Counted from the stretch's first letter, positions 9,292 to 19,038 are shown. The stretch is DNA of 64,000 nt from Nostoc mirabile CHAB5784 (GCF_020829645.1 NZ_JAIVFS010000008.1:94188-158187); one strand, 5' to 3'. Translations and numbers: made by a program. The notes: generated by a model from the sequence alone, not told the origin.

Positions 9292-9825
9292 TTATTTTTT
9301 AGGCGAGATGAGCATCATCATGTTTCGCCCTTCTTTTTTAGGCGCTTGTTGAAGCTCACCAAATGGCTCCAAATCGGTTGCCATTCGTTTGAGCAAATCT
9401 TCTGCTAGGTCGCTGTGTTGAATTTCTCGACCCCGGAACATCACAGTAGCTTTGACTTTATCGCCATCTTTCAAAAAGCGCTCTGCTTGCTTAACACGCA
9501 CGTTGTAATCGTGTTCTTCTATTTTGTAGCGCATCTTAACTTCTTTGACATCAGCCGTGTGCTGCTTTTTCCGGGCTTCCCGCGCCTTTTTCTCCTGCTC
9601 AAACTTATATTTCCCGTAGTCCATAATCCGACAAACTGGCGGGTCAGCTTTGTCACTTATTAGCACCAAATCTAACTCTTTCTCTTCTGCTAGTTGTAGT
9701 GCTTCCTGTGGGAGCATAATTCCCAGTTGGGCACCATCAGTATCAATTACCCGAATTTTCGGGTAGCGAATTCGTTCGTTAATTTGGGGCAGATCGCGAG
9801 TTCTTTTCTTCTCAATCACAGGCAT
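9292..9825 (-). CDS. infC: Translation initiation factor IF-3
   Basis: A protein of 177 residues, the normal bacterial IF-3 length. The N-domain has [14 protein letters not shown] and GAQLGIM, followed by the linker [19 protein letters not shown] (signature region) and the C-domain ending [19 protein letters not shown]. It binds the 30S subunit, keeps it apart from 50S and checks start-codon pairing. The start is ATG, unlike the AUU that autoregulates E. coli infC. The usual rpmI-rplT genes do not follow; a terminator does, so the gene appears monocistronic. About 330 bp of leader separates it from the DUF4058 gene and contains a GCCTCAGAGGC palindrome near 9885, but no clear regulatory motif. 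Confidence 0.97.
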   Translation of the reverse strand: MPVIEKKRTRDLPQINERIRYPKIRVIDTDGAQLGIMLPQEALQLAEEKELDLVLISDKADPPVCRIMDYGKYKFEQEKKAREARKKQHTADVKEVKMRYKIEEHDYNVRVKQAERFLKDGDKVKATVMFRGREIQHSDLAEDLLKRMATDLEPFGELQQAPKKEGRNMMMLISPKK

Positions 9826-10154
9826 TATGATTTGTGGGAGCTCTTAATGAAGGATTTGGTGTGGTCTTTAATTGGTATGCCTCAGAGGCAAAATACGGAA
9901 ATAACTCAGGACTGAAAACATAGTCTACAGTTCTAGAGTAACTAATCCATAAAATAGTTGCCTCCTTGTATTTGTCATTCTACTAAGTCTCTGAGAATTT
10001 CTTTGCAATAGTTAATCTAAATTACACAACTAGACTCATGTTAAATATTATTACAATTATTTAGCAATACTTTTTGCGATGGCGTAACCGCCCACCGTAG
10101 GTGATCGCATGGAGCAAGATCATTTCGGGTTGAAGCGGTTACTGTTGTGGCGAC

Positions 10155-10937
10155 CTACCTTAATTTTTGCTGTTGTAATCTTTCATTTACCCAAGCCATA
10201 TCCGGTTCCGACAAAGCGGGAATTGGGGGGCGGCTGTAATCAATCCTTAAGTCATAGCTCCCCTGATCGTAAATCTCATCTAGCAATGATTTTAGATTGA
10301 TCGCTGGTTCCGGTTCATTAGCCCTTAACGGCACTGGAAACTCAGGAATCCGATGTTGCAAATTAAACCCATAAAGTTGAGCTTTTGGACGAGTTTCGCT
10401 AGGACTGACCACAATTCGATAGTGACTTTGCCCAAAATCTCCCACCATTGCCATCGAATTTCCCTGACGCAACAGATCGATTTCCACAAAATGAGTTGCG
10501 CTACCCAAAATCTTTAACCGCTTTGTTTCGTATTGCAAGCGCCCAATTCCCACCTGTTTATTTTTAGGAGAAAGCACCTCAATGATGGTTACAACTTCCT
10601 CGGTTTCCACGTCACGAATTTCTAAGTATGCCTCTGTCAGAATCTCCGGTAAAGGTAGCCACACTTCAATCGGCTGGGTTGTTGAAGCAACCGCAAGATT
10701 GGATTGAGTCGATGGCGCGGCATACAGCGAACTTTGCACCGAAACATCGGGTACACCCACCAGTAGAGCCGTATCTCCACTCACCTCATACACCCGCTCC
10801 TCGATCGCTACGATGTACTTGGGGCGAAGCTTGGGGGCGAGGTCATTGGCAATCGCCGTAATTAACCGATGATGAATTCCTGCCCAAAGGGAAGGATGTT
10901 CCAGATAAGGATTCATGCCCCAAAAGGGAGAAGGCAT
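10155..10937 (-). CDS. DUF4058 family protein
   Basis: A soluble protein of 260 residues starting MPSPFWGMNPYLEHPSLWAG, the hallmark opening of DUF4058, a family abundant in cyanobacteria and of unknown function. Further conserved blocks are YLEIRDVETEEVVTIIEVLSPKNK around residue 130 and the FVEIDLLRQG segment. The central E-x(n)-VEIDLLR pattern recalls PD-(D/E)XK nuclease-like folds, but that is my inference. It is transcribed alone and divergently from the STAND ATPase gene. Confidence 0.85.
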   Translation of the reverse strand: MPSPFWGMNPYLEHPSLWAGIHHRLITAIANDLAPKLRPKYIVAIEERVYEVSGDTALLVGVPDVSVQSSLYAAPSTQSNLAVASTTQPIEVWLPLPEILTEAYLEIRDVETEEVVTIIEVLSPKNKQVGIGRLQYETKRLKILGSATHFVEIDLLRQGNSMAMVGDFGQSHYRIVVSPSETRPKAQLYGFNLQHRIPEFPVPLRANEPEPAINLKSLLDEIYDQGSYDLRIDYSRPPIPALSEPDMAWVNERLQQQKLR

Positions 10938-11109
10938 AAGAAAAACTCCTAACGCGCAAGACTCATCGGCAACCCACCTCCTCTCTATTTTAGATACTTA
11001 ACCTAACCTTAAAAAGTCGAAATCTTCGCTCAAAGAAAATCGCCGGGAATCCCATACCTTCAAGAGGGGTGGGAGGAATAGCCGCCCGCATCCATTGTCA
11101 TTAATCATT

Positions 11110-11143
11110 AGTCCATAGTCATTGGTACTAATGACTATGGACT
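11110..11143. repeat. 14-bp perfect hairpin built from ATAGTCATT-type STRR
   Basis: AGTCCATAGTCATT, a 6-base loop and AATGACTATGGACT. It is located between the divergent DUF4058 and STAND genes, with TTAATCATTA repeats to its left. Confidence 0.75.
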
Positions 11144-11250
11144 TCGATTTCCCCACGGCTTTTTATGAAAACGAGCAAAGCGATGTTTTCGTAGCTGATG
11201 CCCACACGCTCATTGCTTGCAATCAGTGTAGGAGTATGTAACATTAACCT

Positions 11251-14200
11251 ATGACTGATTCACCGCACCCACTTAAAGATAACCTTGTAAACAACGATGT
11301 CTACGACGGGCTACGCCTACGCTCGCTGCAACAATTGGCTTGGGGCATTGAGGGGAGTGTGGGGAAGTTTAAGCTGATTTTGGCACGGTGTAATTATGCC
11401 AGCTGGCGCGATCGCCTGATCCAAAGATTGGGTGAAATCTCTCAAGTCGAAATTCGGCTTTTGGTAGTGCAGGAATCTCGCAGGACTCTTTATACTGCGA
11501 TTCGGGAGGAATTCGGGGAGGACGTACCAGGCTGTGTGATGGTTGTGGGTTTGGAGAGAGTGCAGGATTTGGCTGTGATGTTAACTTCTGCTAATCAGGT
11601 GCGGGAGGAGTTTCGCAAGAATTTTGCTTTTCCTTTGGTGTTGTGGATTGATGATCAAATCTACAAGCAACTGATACAGGTGGCTCCTGATTTAGAGAGT
11701 TGGGCGATTACGAGGAATTTTGCGATCGCTAAAGATGATTTAATAGCTTTACTCCAACAACTCGCAAAGCAATTTTTTAGCAACACCCTAACCCTGAATC
11801 TAGATGCTTATTTCGTTTTAGAAGCAGAATTAGCAGCAGCCAACAGAGAATTACTAGATGATGCACAGGTTTCTCAAGAGGTAAAGGCTAATTTAGCATC
11901 ATTGTTGGGTTTGGCAACACAAGTTAATAATAAAATCAATATAGCGCTGGAACATTATCAACTAGCTCTGGCGCTTTGGCAGCAGCTTAATAATCTAGAA
12001 CGATGGGGTAAAACCCTCGGTGATATTGCTTTTTGCTATTATCTCAAAGCTTATAAACACGAAGATATTACTCATCCAGATTGGCAAGCTACTCGGCATT
12101 ATATTCTTGAATATATTAGCTTTTTGAGTCAGGCTGAACGCCCAGATTTAATTGCTAATTCCATCTTGAAATTTGGCGTTGTACTGCGTGATTTACAAGA
12201 GTGGGAACAGTTAAAAAATCTGGCTGGACAAGCATTAGAAATACATCAGGCTAATAATCAAGCCATAGAATTAGCAAAAGATTATGGCTTTTTAGCTGAG
12301 GTAGCTTTAGCTGAAGAACGCTGGTTAGAAGCAAATCAATTTGCACAGCAAGCCTTGAATGTAGGAGCGCCCAGCAGTGCTACCCTTCCAGCACAAGAGG
12401 TTGTAGTATCCAATGATTTGAGTTTCTATCGGTTTATCTTGGCTCGTTCTCAATATCATTTAGGTGACTATCAAGAGGCAATTCGTAACTTAGAAGTTGC
12501 AAAAGATATCGGCAATCCACTGACAGATTTAAGGCTTTATCTGAAGATTCTTAGTCATTTGCAAAAGCTTTACTTTCAGCAAAAAGCATATCTCCAAGCA
12601 TACAAAATGAAGCAGCAGCAGCGTTCCGTTGAGCAGCAATTTGGTTTGCGGGCGTTTATCGGTGCTGGGAGGTTGCAAGCGACAAAACAGGTAGGAGCGC
12701 AAGGTCTTACACCTTTAAGGATTGACAATAAAGATAGCGTCGCCCCAGAAATTGCCGCATCTGGTCGTCAATTAGATGTAGAACGTTTAATTGAAAGCAT
12801 GGGTCGCCCGGACAAAAAGTTGATAATAATTTGTGGGGAATCAGGTGTTGGCAAAAGTTCCCTGGTGAATGCGGGACTTGTACCAGCTTTAAAGAATAAA
12901 GCAATAGGTATTCAAGATAATTTACCTGTAACGATGCGCGTTTACACCAACTGGGTGGAAGAGTTGGGGCGGGTTTTGGGAGCAGGGGGAGCAGAGGAAG
13001 CAGAGGGAGCGGGGGAGAGGGGGAGCGGGGGAGACAAGGGGGAGTTAGAATCTCGTTTATCCACCTTTGATACTCGTTCATCCACCTCAGAACTGGATTC
13101 ATCCACCTTTGATACTCGTTCATCCACCTCAGAACTGGATTCATCCACCTTTGATACTCGTTCATCCACCTCAGAACTGGATTCATCCACCTTTGATACT
13201 CATTCATCCACCTCAGAACTGGATTCATCCACCTTTGATACTCATTCATCCACCTCAGAACTCCGTTCATCCACCTCAAATACTCAAAATCCCCACTCCT
13301 TATTCCTAACTCCTGTACAGACGCGATTAATCGCGTCTCCTAACTCCCTCCTTTCCCAACTACGCGAAAATGAACAGCGCAACCTCCGCACCATCCTAAT
13401 TTTTGACCAATTTGAAGAATTTTTCTTTGTTTACACCGAACCCAAGCAAAGGCGGGAGTTTTTTGAGTTTCTGGGAGAGTGTCTCAATGTTCTGTCGGTG
13501 AAGGTGATTCTATCGTTGCGCGTGGATTACCTGCATTACTTGCTGGAGTGCAATCGTTTCTCCAGCATGAAGATTATTGGCAATGACATTCTCAGCAATA
13601 ATGTCCTCTACGAGTTGGGGAACTTTTCACCCGATGATGCTAAGTCGATTATCCAGCGTTTAACAGAGAAAGCTAACTTTCAGTTACAACCTGCTTTAGT
13701 TGAGCAACTCGTGCAAGATTTAGCCGGGGAATTGGGTGAAGTGCGTCCCATTGAGTTACAGGTTGTGGGAGCGCAACTGCAAACGGAGAACATCACAACT
13801 CTGGCAGAATATCAGCAGCGTGGCACTAAAGAAGAACTGGTTAAACGCTATTTGGATGAAGTTGTTAATGATTGCGGTGTTGAGAATCAGCAGGTGGCGG
13901 AGTTGTTACTGTATTTGCTCACGGATGAAAAAGGAACTCGCCCCCTGAAAACTCGCGCTGAATTGGAACGAGATTTGCAAGCATTAGTCGCAGATGCAAC
14001 CACAAATAGCAATAAATTAGATTTGGTGTTGGAGATTTTTGTCAAATCTGGCTTGGTGGTTTTGTTACCAGAGAACCCGACTGACCGTTATCAACTGGTA
14101 CATGACTACATAGCTACGTTTATTCGCCAGCAAGGAGAACCGCACCTAAAAATATTAATGGCGCGGCTAGTAGAGAGTCAAGAAGCACAAAGACTCAGTG

Positions 14201-16287
14201 AAAGTAAATTAAATCGTTTGTTGAAAATCGCCCTGACTGCTTCTGTACTTGCCATATTCGGATTAAGTGTCTCTATCCTCACAGCAGTAGATAGCGAGAT
14301 TAAAACCCTTGTTGTATCCAGTGAAGCCCTATTTGCCTCGCAAAAAGGTATTGATGCCTTAAAGGAAGGTTTAAAGGCAGGAAGAAAATTAAAACAAACA
14401 ATCTGGATATATTCCCATACAAAAGAGCAAGTACAAACGGCTCTTTATCAAGCAGTTTCTGGGGTAAGAGAATATAATCGCTTTGAGGCGCATATGTCTG
14501 GGGTAAATAGTGTTATATTCAGCCCTGATCGCTCTTTAATTGCTTCGGCTAGTGCGGATACTACAATCAAACTTTGGCGTCCTGATGGTAGCTTGCTCAA
14601 AACGTTATCGGGGCATGAGGATGTTGTCAATAGCATCAGTTTCAGCCCAGATAGTCAAATCGTTGCTTCTGCCAGTCAGGATAAGACAGTAAAACTTTGG
14701 AGTGGAGAGGGTCAACTGCTCGCTACCTTATTAGGGCATCAGGGTGTGGTGAATAGTGTCAGTTTTAGCCCTGATGGTCAGATTATTGCCTCGGCGAGTA
14801 CAGACAAGACGGTGAAACTGTGGAGTCGGGATGGCAAGTTGCTCAAAACCTTGCTCTTACATAATGGTGCAGTCTTAAGTGTCGCTTGGTCGCCTGATGG
14901 CCAAACTATTGCTTCCGGGAGTGCTGACAAGACGGTGAAATTGTGGAGTCGGGATGGGAAACTGCTCAAAACCTTGCTCTTACATGAGGATGCAGTCAAA
15001 AGTGTGGCTTGGTCGCCCGATGGTAAAACTATTGCTTCTGCTAGTTTAGACCAGACGATCAAACTGTGGAATCTGGAGGGTAAGCTACTGCGAACCTTAT
15101 CGGGGCATAGTGCTGGAGTTACCAGCGTCAGTTTTAGCCGCGATGGTAACACGATCGCTTCGGCTAGTACCGACGAGACAATCAAACTCTGGAGTTCTGA
15201 AGGTGTGTTGCTCGGCACTTTGAAGGGACATAATAATTGGGTGAATAGCGTCAGTTTTAGCCCAGACGGCCGCACCCTTGCTTCTGCAAGTCGGGACAAA
15301 ACTATTAAACTCTGGCGTTGGGACGATGTGTTACTACGAAAACCCAAAGCCAAGAATGATGACTGGGTAACTAGCATCAGTTTTAGCCCTGACGATCGCA
15401 CCTTGGCAGCAGCAAGTCGAGACAAAACTATAAAACTTTTCAGTCGAGACGGGAAACTACTCCGTATATTTACGGCACATCAGGGTGAAGTTTGGGGCGT
15501 CACTTTCAGCCCCGATGCTAAAGCGATCGCTTCGGCTAGTAAAGATAAAACAGTGAAGCTTTGGAGTAGTGACGGTAAACTGCTCAACACCTTGCAGGGT
15601 CATAAAGATACCGTCTTGGGTGTTGCTTGGTCACCTAATGGTCAAGTAATTGCCTCAGCTAGTAAAGATAAAACGGTGAAGCTTTGGAGTCCCAACGGTA
15701 AACTGCTCAACACCTTGGAGGGACATCAAGATGCAGTGAATTGGGTAAGCTTTAGCCCTGATGGGAAGCTAGCCTCAGCCAGTGATGATAAAACCGTGAA
15801 AATATGGGATTTAGATGGTAAATTACTATACACATTAAATGGTCATAGTCGCCGGGTAAATGGGGTTGCTTGGTCACCTGATGGTCAGGCAATCGCTTCA
15901 GTTAGTATTGATAGCACGGTCAAAATTTGGAGTCGGGACGGGAATCTGCTAAATAATCTTCCGGGGGATGGCGATAGTTTCATCAGTGTGAGTTTTAGCC
16001 CCGATGGCAAGACTCTGGCAGCCTCCAGTGATAACAAGGTGAACCTTTGGAACCGAGAAGGGACATTATTGATTACTTTAAAAGGTGATCAAGATGAGTT
16101 AAGCAGCGTTAGTTTTAGCCCTGACAGCAAGACTCTAGCTACGGGTAGTGGTAATGGCACAGTAATTTTCCAAAATTTGGCAGATATCAAACTAGAAAAA
16201 TTACTGTCGCGGGCTTGCAATTTACTACAGGATTATTTGAAGTCTAACCAGAAGGTGACAAAAAGCGATCATGAGCTATGTAAATAG
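11251..16287 (+). CDS. STAND-class ATPase: N-terminal domain, TPR-like helices, P-loop NTPase, membrane helix, 14 WD40 repeats
   Basis: A protein of 1678 residues. Residues 1-180 form a domain ending FPLVLWIDDQIYKQLIQVAP, seen in front of many cyanobacterial STAND/TPR proteins. Residues ~200-460 are TPR-like helices. The nSTAND NTPase begins near 515 with Walker A GESGVGKS (529-536, Lys535) and Walker B LIFDQFEEF (Asp719). A hydrophobic helix lies at ~991-1014. From ~1079 to the end are 14 WD40 repeats (SFSPDG...IASAS.DKTVKLW), enough for two seven-bladed propellers. Such proteins are signal-responsive oligomeric switches; a role in defence or programmed death is plausible, not shown. Two intergenic-type repeats are carried in frame: a GATGTCTACGACGGGCTACG block (residues 16-25) and about 130 residues at 570-698 between Walker A and B. 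Confidence 0.88.
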   Translation: MTDSPHPLKDNLVNNDVYDGLRLRSLQQLAWGIEGSVGKFKLILARCNYASWRDRLIQRLGEISQVEIRLLVVQESRRTLYTAIREEFGEDVPGCVMVVGLERVQDLAVMLTSANQVREEFRKNFAFPLVLWIDDQIYKQLIQVAPDLESWAITRNFAIAKDDLIALLQQLAKQFFSNTLTLNLDAYFVLEAELAAANRELLDDAQVSQEVKANLASLLGLATQVNNKINIALEHYQLALALWQQLNNLERWGKTLGDIAFCYYLKAYKHEDITHPDWQATRHYILEYISFLSQAERPDLIANSILKFGVVLRDLQEWEQLKNLAGQALEIHQANNQAIELAKDYGFLAEVALAEERWLEANQFAQQALNVGAPSSATLPAQEVVVSNDLSFYRFILARSQYHLGDYQEAIRNLEVAKDIGNPLTDLRLYLKILSHLQKLYFQQKAYLQAYKMKQQQRSVEQQFGLRAFIGAGRLQATKQVGAQGLTPLRIDNKDSVAPEIAASGRQLDVERLIESMGRPDKKLIIICGESGVGKSSLVNAGLVPALKNKAIGIQDNLPVTMRVYTNWVEELGRVLGAGGAEEAEGAGERGSGGDKGELESRLSTFDTRSSTSELDSSTFDTRSSTSELDSSTFDTRSSTSELDSSTFDTHSSTSELDSSTFDTHSSTSELRSSTSNTQNPHSLFLTPVQTRLIASPNSLLSQLRENEQRNLRTILIFDQFEEFFFVYTEPKQRREFFEFLGECLNVLSVKVILSLRVDYLHYLLECNRFSSMKIIGNDILSNNVLYELGNFSPDDAKSIIQRLTEKANFQLQPALVEQLVQDLAGELGEVRPIELQVVGAQLQTENITTLAEYQQRGTKEELVKRYLDEVVNDCGVENQQVAELLLYLLTDEKGTRPLKTRAELERDLQALVADATTNSNKLDLVLEIFVKSGLVVLLPENPTDRYQLVHDYIATFIRQQGEPHLKILMARLVESQEAQRLSESKLNRLLKIALTASVLAIFGLSVSILTAVDSEIKTLVVSSEALFASQKGIDALKEGLKAGRKLKQTIWIYSHTKEQVQTALYQAVSGVREYNRFEAHMSGVNSVIFSPDRSLIASASADTTIKLWRPDGSLLKTLSGHEDVVNSISFSPDSQIVASASQDKTVKLWSGEGQLLATLLGHQGVVNSVSFSPDGQIIASASTDKTVKLWSRDGKLLKTLLLHNGAVLSVAWSPDGQTIASGSADKTVKLWSRDGKLLKTLLLHEDAVKSVAWSPDGKTIASASLDQTIKLWNLEGKLLRTLSGHSAGVTSVSFSRDGNTIASASTDETIKLWSSEGVLLGTLKGHNNWVNSVSFSPDGRTLASASRDKTIKLWRWDDVLLRKPKAKNDDWVTSISFSPDDRTLAAASRDKTIKLFSRDGKLLRIFTAHQGEVWGVTFSPDAKAIASASKDKTVKLWSSDGKLLNTLQGHKDTVLGVAWSPNGQVIASASKDKTVKLWSPNGKLLNTLEGHQDAVNWVSFSPDGKLASASDDKTVKIWDLDGKLLYTLNGHSRRVNGVAWSPDGQAIASVSIDSTVKIWSRDGNLLNNLPGDGDSFISVSFSPDGKTLAASSDNKVNLWNREGTLLITLKGDQDELSSVSFSPDSKTLATGSGNGTVIFQNLADIKLEKLLSRACNLLQDYLKSNQKVTKSDHELCK
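11295..11326 (+). repeat. Dispersed repeat (GATGTCTACGACGGGCTACG) in frame in the STAND gene
   Basis: This block adds the residues DVYDGLRLRS near the N-terminus. Relatives of the same unit lie at 51.84 kb (inside sirB), and inverted at 22.97 and 61.95 kb between genes. Confidence 0.7.
13056..13286 (+). repeat. 21-bp tandem array, 11 units, in frame inside the STAND ATPase
   Basis: Two 21-bp subtypes alternate: one with CATCCACCTTTGATACTCG and one with CATCCACCTCAGAACTGGA. They are translated as STFDTRS and STSELDS heptads within the ATPase. Just upstream (12.97-13.04 kb) lies a G-rich STRR read as GAGGAEEAEGAGERG, and just downstream a 20-bp palindrome that also occurs between genes at 50.58 kb. 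The complementary strand reads as EYQRWMN and PVLRWMN heptads. Confidence 0.93.
13319..13338. repeat. Perfect 20-bp palindrome AGACGCGATTAATCGCGTCT, copy 1
   Basis: This copy lies inside the STAND gene and is identical to the intergenic copy at 50584-50603, including flanking GTAC and CC bases. It reads QTRLIASP in frame. Confidence 0.85.
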
Positions 16288-16377
16288 TCGGGACTTCCAG
16301 TCTTCGGTACTGAAGTAACGAGGTCTTCAGGCATTTTTCTTATAATATAATTTCACGCTGATGAATCGGAGGTAAGT

Positions 16378-17292
16378 GTGACCACTGCGATACACTGGCA
16401 AGAACGGGTTGGTAATCAAAGGGATTGGGTTTGGCGCGGCTGGCAAACCCGCTACACTTACATTCGCCCTAGCCAAAATCACCACAAGACAACACCCCTG
16501 ATATTGCTACATGGCTTTGGCGCTTCCATTGGTCATTGGCGACATAATTTAGAAGTGTTGGGTGAACATCACACAGTCTACGCCATAGATATGTTGGGTT
16601 TTGGCGCTTCTGAAAAAGCCGCAGCTAATTACAGCATCGAACTCTGGGTTGAGCAGGTTTACGACTTTTGGAAAACATTTATCCGTCAACCAGCGATATT
16701 AATAGGCAATTCCAACGGTTCACTGATTTCTATGGCCGCCGCCGCCGCTCACCCCGACATGGTGCTGGGTATGGTGATGATGAGTTTACCCGACCCTTCA
16801 CTAGAACAAGAAGCAATCCCGCCTGTGCTGCAACCGCTTGTCAGAGCAATTAAAAATATTGTTGCTTCGCCGTTGATTCTGAAACCTGTATTTAACTTCG
16901 TGCGCCGTCCTGGGGTGCTGCGTCGCTGGGCTAGTCTGGCCTACGCTAACCCAGAGGCAATTACCGATGAACTCATAGAAATTTTAGCAGGGCCTCCCCA
17001 AGATAGAGGTTCTGCGAGAGCTTTTAGTGCTTTGTTCAAAGCTACGCTCGGAATTAACTTTAGTCCCAGTGTCAAGAAAGTATTACCAACCTTAACAATT
17101 CCCATGTTGTTAATTTGGGGACAAAAGGATCGGTTTGTTCCCCCAGCCCTGGCTAGCCAATTCGCCCAGTACAACGAGAAGTTGGAAGTGCTGAATTTAG
17201 AAGATGTGGGCCATTGTCCCCATGATGAATGCCCTGAACAAGTCAACCAAGCTATTTTAGATTGGATTGGGAGATGGGTTAGCGATCGCTAA
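16378..17292 (+). CDS. Alpha/beta hydrolase
   Basis: A cytosolic protein of 304 residues with a GTG start, chosen because GGAGG lies 6 bases upstream. It has the oxyanion HGFGAS motif (45-50), nucleophile elbow GNSNG (Ser112), acid in GQKDRFVPP (Asp251) and His279 in VGHCPHDE, so the catalytic triad is complete. The sequence layout, with a WRHN motif after the oxyanion loop, resembles cyanobacterial hydrolases related to plant pheophytinase/chlorophyll dephytylase, but substrate assignment would be guesswork. It follows the STAND gene by 90 bp on the same strand; the gap holds a weak hairpin, so co-transcription is uncertain. Confidence 0.85.
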   Translation: MTTAIHWQERVGNQRDWVWRGWQTRYTYIRPSQNHHKTTPLILLHGFGASIGHWRHNLEVLGEHHTVYAIDMLGFGASEKAAANYSIELWVEQVYDFWKTFIRQPAILIGNSNGSLISMAAAAAHPDMVLGMVMMSLPDPSLEQEAIPPVLQPLVRAIKNIVASPLILKPVFNFVRRPGVLRRWASLAYANPEAITDELIEILAGPPQDRGSARAFSALFKATLGINFSPSVKKVLPTLTIPMLLIWGQKDRFVPPALASQFAQYNEKLEVLNLEDVGHCPHDECPEQVNQAILDWIGRWVSDR

Positions 17293-17381
17293 CCGTTGCT
17301 TACTCCCTAAATATTATGCAATGAGTGCGATCGCGCCAACCAATACCTTTACCACTATTGAATTTTGAATTGATTTAACAC

Positions 17382-17750
17382 CTAGCCAATCGTAGCTTGG
17401 TTAGTGTCAACATCTGTAGCCCCATTAACAGAACGAGCTACAGAAACCATCTTGTTGAGAATTTCTTGACTGGGAACTTTACCTTTCAACACCACAGTAC
17501 TACCAGTCTGAGCAACCCAAAGGGTATTAACATCATCGAGTTGGGGGTCTTGATCAAATGCCAACGCTACCCGCTTTGCCAACCCACTTTGGTCATATTC
17601 GCCGCTTAATCCCACACGTTCTGGGGGTATTGATTGAGTAGCAGTAGGAGCAACGTTAGTATTAGGAGCTTGCGCTATTGACTGCGGAGTAGGATTTACT
17701 TCGGCATTTTGAGGTTTTTCCATCCCAAATAGTCTTTTTAACCAACCCAT
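17382..17750 (-). CDS. BON domain protein
   Basis: A protein of 122 residues. It opens with MGWLKRLFGMEK, an amphipathic helix, then a low-complexity Pro/Thr/Gln linker (about 17-45), then one BON domain from about residue 55 to the end (GLAKRVALAFDQDPQLDDVNTLWVAQTGS then VVLKGKVPS). BON domains bind phospholipids or other envelope ligands, as in OsmY. There is no clear cleavable signal peptide, so its location is uncertain. It is convergent with the hydrolase gene and has no operon partner. Confidence 0.75.
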   Translation of the reverse strand: MGWLKRLFGMEKPQNAEVNPTPQSIAQAPNTNVAPTATQSIPPERVGLSGEYDQSGLAKRVALAFDQDPQLDDVNTLWVAQTGSTVVLKGKVPSQEILNKMVSVARSVNGATDVDTNQATIG

Positions 17751-18095
17751 AAAAACTTTTCTCCTATTACAAGCTCATTAAGTCTGAGTATAAAAGCTTG
17801 ACCAAAATGCCGCATCTATCAATGAAAAGAGATAGATTCAATGAAATTCCTCCTTGCAGGATGATTTCTACCCAATTATTTATCTCTAGAGAATGTAATG
17901 AGTGCAGCTATTGAGTTTACAATAAAAGGTCGCACTGACAATTAGTGCAGTAGTACACCACGACAGAAGTCAACATACATTTTACAAAATGTCAAGAGTT
18001 TGCAACTCAAGGAATTTTGATTGAATGAGTGAATTCTGCAAAGCGGTACTAGAGTCTGCGTTCCTCAAATCCTGTGCTAGCCTCTGTTGGCGAAG
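17751..18095. other. Gene-free 345-bp gap between divergent BON and ilvN genes
   Basis: This AT-rich leader must hold the promoters of both genes. I see no convincing operator, attenuator peptide or hairpin array upstream of ilvN. CTGCAAAGCGGTACTAGAG near 18040 resembles the TAGTACCGC-type repeat edges seen at 20.78 and 23.39 kb. Confidence 0.5.
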
Positions 18096-18614
18096 ATGAA
18101 ACATACCCTTTCAGTTCTCGTAGAAGATGAGGCGGGTGTTCTTTCCCGCATTTCTGGTTTATTCGCCCGTCGCGGCTTTAATATTGAAAGCCTTGCTGTT
18201 GGCCCTGCTGAACAAGGAGGAGTATCTCGAATTACGATGGTTATCCCTGGTGACGATCGCATTATCGAGCAACTCACCAAGCAACTGTACAAGTTAGTCA
18301 ATGTCCTTAAAGTACAGGATATTACCGAAACTCCTTGCGTAGAGCGGGAATTGATGCTTTTGAAGGTGAATGCTAGTAGCAGCAATCGCTCAGAGGTGAT
18401 CGAACTGTCTCAGATTTTCCGGGCGCGAGTAGTGGACGTGGCGGAAGATTCTCTCACTTTAGAAGTTGTGGGAGATCCAGGTAAAATGGTAGCGATCGTG
18501 CAGGTGTTACAAAAATTTGGTTTGAAAGAAATCGCCCGCACTGGCAAAATTGCCCTGACTCGCGAATCGGGTGTGAATACCGAATTACTCAAGTCTTTGG
18601 AAGCAAAAGTTTAG
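18096..18614 (+). CDS. ilvN: Acetolactate synthase small (regulatory) subunit
   Basis: A protein of 172 residues. An N-terminal ACT domain ([20 protein letters not shown], then [15 protein letters not shown]) binds valine for feedback control of the catalytic IlvB subunit in branched-chain amino acid synthesis. The C-terminal half ([11 protein letters not shown] to [13 protein letters not shown]) is the ALS_ss C domain. ATG 18096 is preferred to a TTG three codons upstream because [20 protein letters not shown] is the usual family start. The catalytic ilvB is not adjacent, as is common in cyanobacteria. The length is normal and no interruption is seen. Confidence 0.95.
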   Translation: MKHTLSVLVEDEAGVLSRISGLFARRGFNIESLAVGPAEQGGVSRITMVIPGDDRIIEQLTKQLYKLVNVLKVQDITETPCVERELMLLKVNASSSNRSEVIELSQIFRARVVDVAEDSLTLEVVGDPGKMVAIVQVLQKFGLKEIARTGKIALTRESGVNTELLKSLEAKV

Positions 18615-18795
18615 TTAAGAAGATAAGAACCCCACCCCCAACCCCCTCCCTGCAAGCGAAGAGCTTGCTATGATGTAACTCATTTGACATAGTTTAAGTA
18701 CCTTAAAAACTGCCCCCCAACACGATACCCATTGGGTAGAGAAGTACTGGGTCAAAAGGTCGGGTAATAAATATTAGTATTTCCAGTATTGCTGA

Positions 18796-18942
18796 ATGAC
18801 AAGCAGGAAGATTAACCGTATCTACCTTGGGAGCGTCGGCAGTATCATCGCCAAATGTAAAAAGGCAGATGTGGAAGTTTGGATGAAGAATGGTAAACTC
18901 CCAGTTGAGATTGAGAAATTAATCCTCTTGTTGTCAGAATGA
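18796..18942 (+). CDS. Small 48-codon ORF, probably a gene fragment
   Basis: ATG at 18796 opens 48 codons (MTSRKINRIYLGSVGS to EKLILLLSE) with a globular-looking composition, unlike the repeats around it. I do not recognise the family. In the next frame, overlapping its end, lies CPRCKDILVFKHGSYS, which looks like a zinc-ribbon start of a transposase. This is most likely debris of a mobile gene rather than a working protein; no ribosome-binding site is visible. Confidence 0.35.
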   Translation: MTSRKINRIYLGSVGSIIAKCKKADVEVWMKNGKLPVEIEKLILLLSE

Positions 18943-19038
18943 ATCGCCCCCATGCCCAAGGTGTAAAGATATCCTTGTTTTCAAGCACGGTAGCTACAGC
19001 TTGTCGAGTAGTGCTATTGTTCTTTTCGGAGACGTCTA

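Noticed and set aside
9826..10154. infC leader as a translational autoregulatory or riboswitch region
   Set aside because: Only a small GCCTCAGAGGC palindrome is present; no known motif or tRNA-like structure could be recognised.
14778..15425. 215-codon minus-strand ORF within the WD40 region
   Set aside because: Antisense shadow of regularly spaced WD40 codons; repetitive and without a start signal.
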